From: Phycisphaerales bacterium
GTDB lineage: Bacteria > Planctomycetota > Phycisphaerae > Phycisphaerales > UBA1924
DNA length: 56,003 nt
NCBI GenBank assembly: GCA_017642965.1
Contig: JAEPOJ010000026.1
Span: 1-56,003 of the forward strand
Reading direction: 5' to 3'
The translations under genes and the position numbers were made by a program. Below the pieces are notes generated by a model. The model saw nothing but the letters and a program-made list of their open reading frames with translations. It was not told the DNA's origin and did no database searches. Shown here in pieces: positions 52,347 through 56,003 of the stretch (position 1 is its first letter; each line of letters starts with the position of its first letter).

Positions 52347-54863
52347 ATGACCACCCCGGACCCAGCCCAGGTCAAAGCACTCTTCGGCGAGATCCTCGAC
52401 GCACGCGAAGCCGGCGACGACAGCAAGGCCGCACGCCTGCTCACCGACGCCGAGCCACCGCTGCGTGAGGCCGTATCGGACCTGCTCAGCGCCTACGTCA
52501 AAGCATCGGGCGCGCTCCTCGACGAAACCCAGTCCCCACAAGAAACAGAGCAACGCCCGCAGACCACCCCGACCATCAGCGGCTACGAGATCGGCGATGA
52601 GATCGGCCACGGCGGCTTCGGCATCGTCTACCGGGCCCGCCAGAAGACCCCCATCGACCGCCCGGTCGCCGTCAAGGTCCTCCGGCGCGAGCTCGTCAGC
52701 GACGAGGCCATCGCCCGCTTCCGCGCCGAGTCCGGGCTGCTCGCCCGCATGGACCACGACTGCATCGCGCGCGTATTCGATGCCGGTCTCACCGACCAGG
52801 GCCAGCCATTCGTCGCCATGCAGCTCATCGAAGCCGAGCCACTCAACCGCGCCTGCGAAACCATGAAGCTCACCACGCGCCAACGCGTCCGGCTCATGGC
52901 GCAGGCCTGCGACGCCATCCAGCACGCCCACCAGCGCGCCGTTATCCACCGCGACCTCAAACCAGCAAACATCCTTGTTCAGCGGACAGCCGACGCCATC
53001 ACGCCTTACATCATCGACTTCGGCATCGCCAAGCTCCTCGAAGACGACCCCAACTCACCACACACCCGCGCCAGCGTTCGCCTCGGCACACCGCGCTACA
53101 TGAGCCCCGAGCAACGCGCCGGCAGCCAGACCAGCGACACCCGCGTCGACGTCTACGCTCTCGGCGCCATCCTCTGCGAGCTCCTCGCCGGCGACGTCCC
53201 CACCGCCAACACCAACGCGCCTGACGCCTCGGACTCAGCAATCACACGCCCAAGCAAGATCGCCAGCGAGCAGACCCAGCGCACCACAGCACACCCCAAG
53301 ACCCTCCGCGGCGACCTCGACCGCATCGTCCTCAAGGCCTGCGCAGACGACCCCGAGCTCCGATACCCATCCGCGCAGGCCATGGGCGATGACCTCCGCC
53401 GATACCTCAGCGGGCTCCCAATCTCGGCGTCGCCACCGAGCGTCGTCTACATCGCGCGCAAGTTCGTGCGACGCCACCGCGCCTCCGTCTCGCTCGCCGG
53501 CGTGCTCGGCGTCGCCCTGATCGCCGCGATGGGAATCGCCGCGCTCAAGTGGCGCGAAGCCAGCATCGAGCGAGACCGCGCCCAGGCCTCAACCAACCGC
53601 GTCGCCTTCATCGGCGACTTCCTCATCGAGATGCTCATCCTCTCCGCCGACCACAACACCCGCGGAGCACCCGCCATCCTCTCCGAGTCCGCCATGAGCG
53701 ATCTCGCGGACCGCGCCCGCGCCGGCCTCGCCGATGACCCCGAGCACCTGCTCCCCATGCTCATCGGCATCGGACGATTCCAGACCCAGTCCGGATACGC
53801 GGAGCAGGGCACCCAGACCATGCGCGACGCCCTCGACTTCGCCATCGAGTACCACGGCGTCCCCAGCCCCGAGGTCGTCGATCTGCGCATACACCTACAC
53901 GACCTGCTCTGGGGCCACGGGCTCGACGGCGTCGAGGAACAGATCAGACTCGCCGATCAGGAATCCGCACAGCTCTTCGACGACAACGACCCACGCCGAC
54001 TCCGCGTCCTCCAGCGTGCGGATGGTTCCATCGAGAACCTGCAGCGCATCATCGCACTCTACGACCAGATGGACGGCATCGACTACGAAGAAAAGTACCA
54101 CGCACTCTTCGCACTCAACATGCAGCAGCGCTTCAGCCAGACACCCCGCGATCAGCTCGGAACACTCAAGCGCCTTTACGAGCTCACACAAGCCCACTAC
54201 CCACCCGATCACAGCGCCACCGTAGACACCATGGCGCTCTACGGCGACGCGCTCGCGACGTACGCACCCACCGAAGAAGCCGCCAAGATGCTCAAAGCCG
54301 CCTACGACATGGCCGTACCGAAGTACGGCTACGACCACTACACCACCGAGTCCATAAGACGAGGGCTCGCACGCGTCTACGGCAAGCTCGGCCGCCCCGA
54401 AGAAGGCATCCCATACGCCCTCGACGACCTCGATTCTGTCGCCCGTGCCAATGGCGAAGAATCAGTCCAGTACGCCAACGCGCTCTTCGAACTCGCACGC
54501 CTCCTCTATTACGCCCAGAGATACGAAGAGGCCAAGCTGCGCATGCAGCGAGCCAACGACCTCCGCAAGAGCCAATGGCCCCAAGGTCACCCCCAGGTCG
54601 TGACCTCACAGATCATCCTCGCCCAGATCCTCTACGAACTCGGTGAGCACACCCGAGCCGTCGAGCTCGTCGATGAGGTGTTCCCATTCATCCAGGACCT
54701 GCGAAACGCCCGGACATACGCCGCCGCGAACGCCATACGCATCTCGGTCCGCCTTCAAGCAGGCGATCAGGCCGGCGCCGATGCCCTCATCGACGAGACC
54801 TACGCCCACATGCAATCGCTCGGGCTCTCGCAGGAAGAGATCAGAGAAGTACTCAGCGAGTGA
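52347..54863 (+). CDS. Membrane Ser/Thr kinase with long helical repeat region
   Basis: The 838-residue protein has a kinase domain (about 80-350): GHGGFG (87-92), K110, H201-R-D203-L-K205 and N208, D224-F-G. One transmembrane segment lies near 378-397. The C-terminal 430 residues are helical TPR-like repeats (TMRDALDFAIEYHG and AVELVDEVFPF units). GAGGAGG precedes ATG 52347. All catalytic residues are present. It is paired with the sigma gene immediately upstream, and the C-terminal region is the likely signal-receiving part. Confidence 0.92.
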   Translation: MTTPDPAQVKALFGEILDAREAGDDSKAARLLTDAEPPLREAVSDLLSAYVKASGALLDETQSPQETEQRPQTTPTISGYEIGDEIGHGGFGIVYRARQKTPIDRPVAVKVLRRELVSDEAIARFRAESGLLARMDHDCIARVFDAGLTDQGQPFVAMQLIEAEPLNRACETMKLTTRQRVRLMAQACDAIQHAHQRAVIHRDLKPANILVQRTADAITPYIIDFGIAKLLEDDPNSPHTRASVRLGTPRYMSPEQRAGSQTSDTRVDVYALGAILCELLAGDVPTANTNAPDASDSAITRPSKIASEQTQRTTAHPKTLRGDLDRIVLKACADDPELRYPSAQAMGDDLRRYLSGLPISASPPSVVYIARKFVRRHRASVSLAGVLGVALIAAMGIAALKWREASIERDRAQASTNRVAFIGDFLIEMLILSADHNTRGAPAILSESAMSDLADRARAGLADDPEHLLPMLIGIGRFQTQSGYAEQGTQTMRDALDFAIEYHGVPSPEVVDLRIHLHDLLWGHGLDGVEEQIRLADQESAQLFDDNDPRRLRVLQRADGSIENLQRIIALYDQMDGIDYEEKYHALFALNMQQRFSQTPRDQLGTLKRLYELTQAHYPPDHSATVDTMALYGDALATYAPTEEAAKMLKAAYDMAVPKYGYDHYTTESIRRGLARVYGKLGRPEEGIPYALDDLDSVARANGEESVQYANALFELARLLYYAQRYEEAKLRMQRANDLRKSQWPQGHPQVVTSQIILAQILYELGEHTRAVELVDEVFPFIQDLRNARTYAAANAIRISVRLQAGDQAGADALIDETYAHMQSLGLSQEEIREVLSE

Positions 54864-54903
54864 TCCGCCATGACCCGGGCCCCCCGCTCCGCTACCCTTG
54901 CCT

Positions 54904-55470
54904 ATGCAAGACGCGGCCAACATCATCCCCGGAGCCCCCGAGCCCGGACCGAACCTCCCCTACAAGCTCGCGTGCCTCTGCGACCTGCGCGACAAGGACG
55001 GCAACGTCCTCCTCCTCCACCGCATCAAGGCCCCCAACAAGGGCCTCTGCTCGCCAATCGGAGGCAAGCTCGAGATGGAGCTCGGCGAATCACCCGCCCA
55101 ATGCGCCAAACGCGAGATCAAAGAAGAAGCCGGCATCGACGTGGACATCGAGGACCTCCGCCTCGTCGGCCTCATCGCCGAGACCGCATTCGAGGGCAAA
55201 ACACACTGGCTCCTCTTCTACTACCGCGTCATGAAGCCCGTCGAGGTCATCGACGGCCACATGGACGAGGGCGAGCTCCGCTGGCACCACCCCGACGAGA
55301 TCCCCGACCTCCCACTCCCCGAGACCGACCGTGCCATCATCTGGCCGATGGTCCATAAGCACGAAACAACAGGTCCAGATAACGGCCCCGGCTTCTTCAA
55401 CATCCACATCGACTGCAGGGAGGAACCCCTCACCTGGACCGTCGAGCAGGAAACCCCGAACAACCCATAA
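54904..55470 (+). CDS. Nudix hydrolase
   Basis: The 188-residue cytoplasmic protein hydrolyses nucleoside-diphosphate-linked compounds. The Nudix box reads G53-G-K ... G61-E62-S ... R70-E71-x2-E74-E75-x-G77, with two extra residues between the GG and the GE of the usual box. The domain covers about residues 18-150 and includes LLLHRIKAPNKGLCSPIGG. ATG 54904 is chosen over a TTG two codons upstream. A TACCCT box ends 5 bases before the ATG and no ribosome-binding site is visible. The substrate is unknown. Confidence 0.88.
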   Translation: MQDAANIIPGAPEPGPNLPYKLACLCDLRDKDGNVLLLHRIKAPNKGLCSPIGGKLEMELGESPAQCAKREIKEEAGIDVDIEDLRLVGLIAETAFEGKTHWLLFYYRVMKPVEVIDGHMDEGELRWHHPDEIPDLPLPETDRAIIWPMVHKHETTGPDNGPGFFNIHIDCREEPLTWTVEQETPNNP

Positions 55471-55615
55471 CCGAGCCCCTCAGGGCATCAGCCCGCACAA
55501 CCCGTCTCCAACAAGCCCATCACGCACGATCTCACTGCGACCCGACACGAATCTTCCCGATCTGCATACGGATCGCGTTCGACTCATCTGCAACGCGAGA
55601 TTGGGAGTGTTTCCG

Positions 55616-56003
55616 ATGCAATCGTGCCTGGTGTACTTCGCAAGAACAAACGAGAGCTCAATCCCTGACGCCGAACTCTTTCAGCTCCGAGACGTGGATA
55701 CCCGCCTCTACGCAAAGAACAAAGCGACCGGCCTCCGCGTCCTCGCGGGTGATCTCCTCTTCGAGATCATTGAGGCCGACATGGGCACCGCCGAACAACT
55801 CCTCGACCATTCCAGCGAATCTGAGTACTGGAACGAGCCCGAGATCCTCTTCCTCGTCCCGACCAAGGCCCGAAGCTTCCAGTCTTGGAAACTCGTCAAC
55901 GCCGCACCAGTCGAGGATTTCCAGAAGAGCGTCGAGACACTGAAAATCCTCGCAGAGCAGGCCCAGCAGGACAAAGCGCAGATCGGCAAGGTCCTCTCAA
56001 AGA
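55616..56003 (+). CDS. BLUF-like sensor domain protein, 3' end outside window
   Basis: ATG 55616 has GGGAG eight bases before it, and the frame is open to the window end (129 residues seen). The N-terminus matches a BLUF blue-light-sensor fold: Y7 in the first strand (VYFAR), KNKATGL with N35 and T38-G39, GDLLFEIIEAD near 45-55, and FQSWKL, the F-x2-W motif. The flavin-contacting Gln of BLUF proteins (Q63 in AppA) is E50 here, so ordinary BLUF photochemistry may be lost. The C-terminal part, a helix rich in Gln/Glu, is cut off. The fold is inferred by motif. Confidence 0.6.
   Translation, partial: MQSCLVYFARTNESSIPDAELFQLRDVDTRLYAKNKATGLRVLAGDLLFEIIEADMGTAEQLLDHSSESEYWNEPEILFLVPTKARSFQSWKLVNAAPVEDFQKSVETLKILAEQAQQDKAQIGKVLSK

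Noticed and set aside
1..56003. CRISPR array, tRNA or rRNA genes, insertion sequences
   Set aside because: No regularly spaced repeats, cloverleaf-like sequences, rRNA motifs or transposase genes with terminal repeats were recognised by eye.

Overview
The window looks like a chromosome segment from a planctomycete of the class Phycisphaerae. This is an inference from gene content, not from a marker gene. The supporting features are high GC, four ECF sigma factor/serine-threonine kinase pairs whose kinases carry one transmembrane segment and TPR or WD40 sensor regions, and seven large secreted proteins ending in paired EF-hand (dockerin-like) motifs, six of which finish in Gly-Cys or Gly-Cys-Pro. 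No rRNA, tRNA, CRISPR array or insertion sequence was recognised.

Positions 1-3400, recombinase segment (+ strand). The 3' end of an unknown gene overlaps a small basic ORF. That ORF overlaps a 643-residue large serine recombinase, which is followed by an unknown protein with a possible winged-helix end. This is the only mobile-element signal, and it lies directly beside the metal-resistance genes.

Positions 3559-20771, metal-efflux island. Twelve genes run on the minus strand, most of them overlapping by 4 bases (ATGA or GTGA) or nearly touching. They form two parallel modules. Module I (20269 to 12832) is a small Cys-rich secreted protein, TolC, a Cys-rich adaptor, an RND pump and a short CDF. 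Module II (12701 to 3559) is a small Cys/His-rich protein, TolC, a thioredoxin-like lipoprotein, an adaptor, an RND pump, a His-rich lipoprotein, a SRPBCC protein and a full-length CDF. Each module could move divalent metal from cytoplasm to periplasm (CDF) and from periplasm to outside (RND-adaptor-TolC). A divergent ArsR/SmtB-type repressor gene reads the other way. The 32-bp gap element between them is a perfect inverted repeat that contains symmetrical -35/-10 boxes on both strands.

Positions 21193-56003, surface-protein and signalling region. Four sigma-kinase pairs (26536-22510 minus; 32452-35287, 46103-48933 and 51702-54863 plus) alternate with seven dockerin-tailed secreted proteins. 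Their bodies are a glycosidase-like domain, FG-GAP propeller repeats, right-handed beta-helices, a LVIVD-type propeller, a helical/coiled-coil protein and an autotransporter-like repeat protein. No cohesin domain was recognised here. A beta-propeller protein without a dockerin, a Nudix hydrolase and a truncated BLUF-like protein complete the region. The likely theme is regulated display or anchoring of large extracellular proteins, with each sigma factor controlled by its partner kinase. That control is inferred from adjacency.
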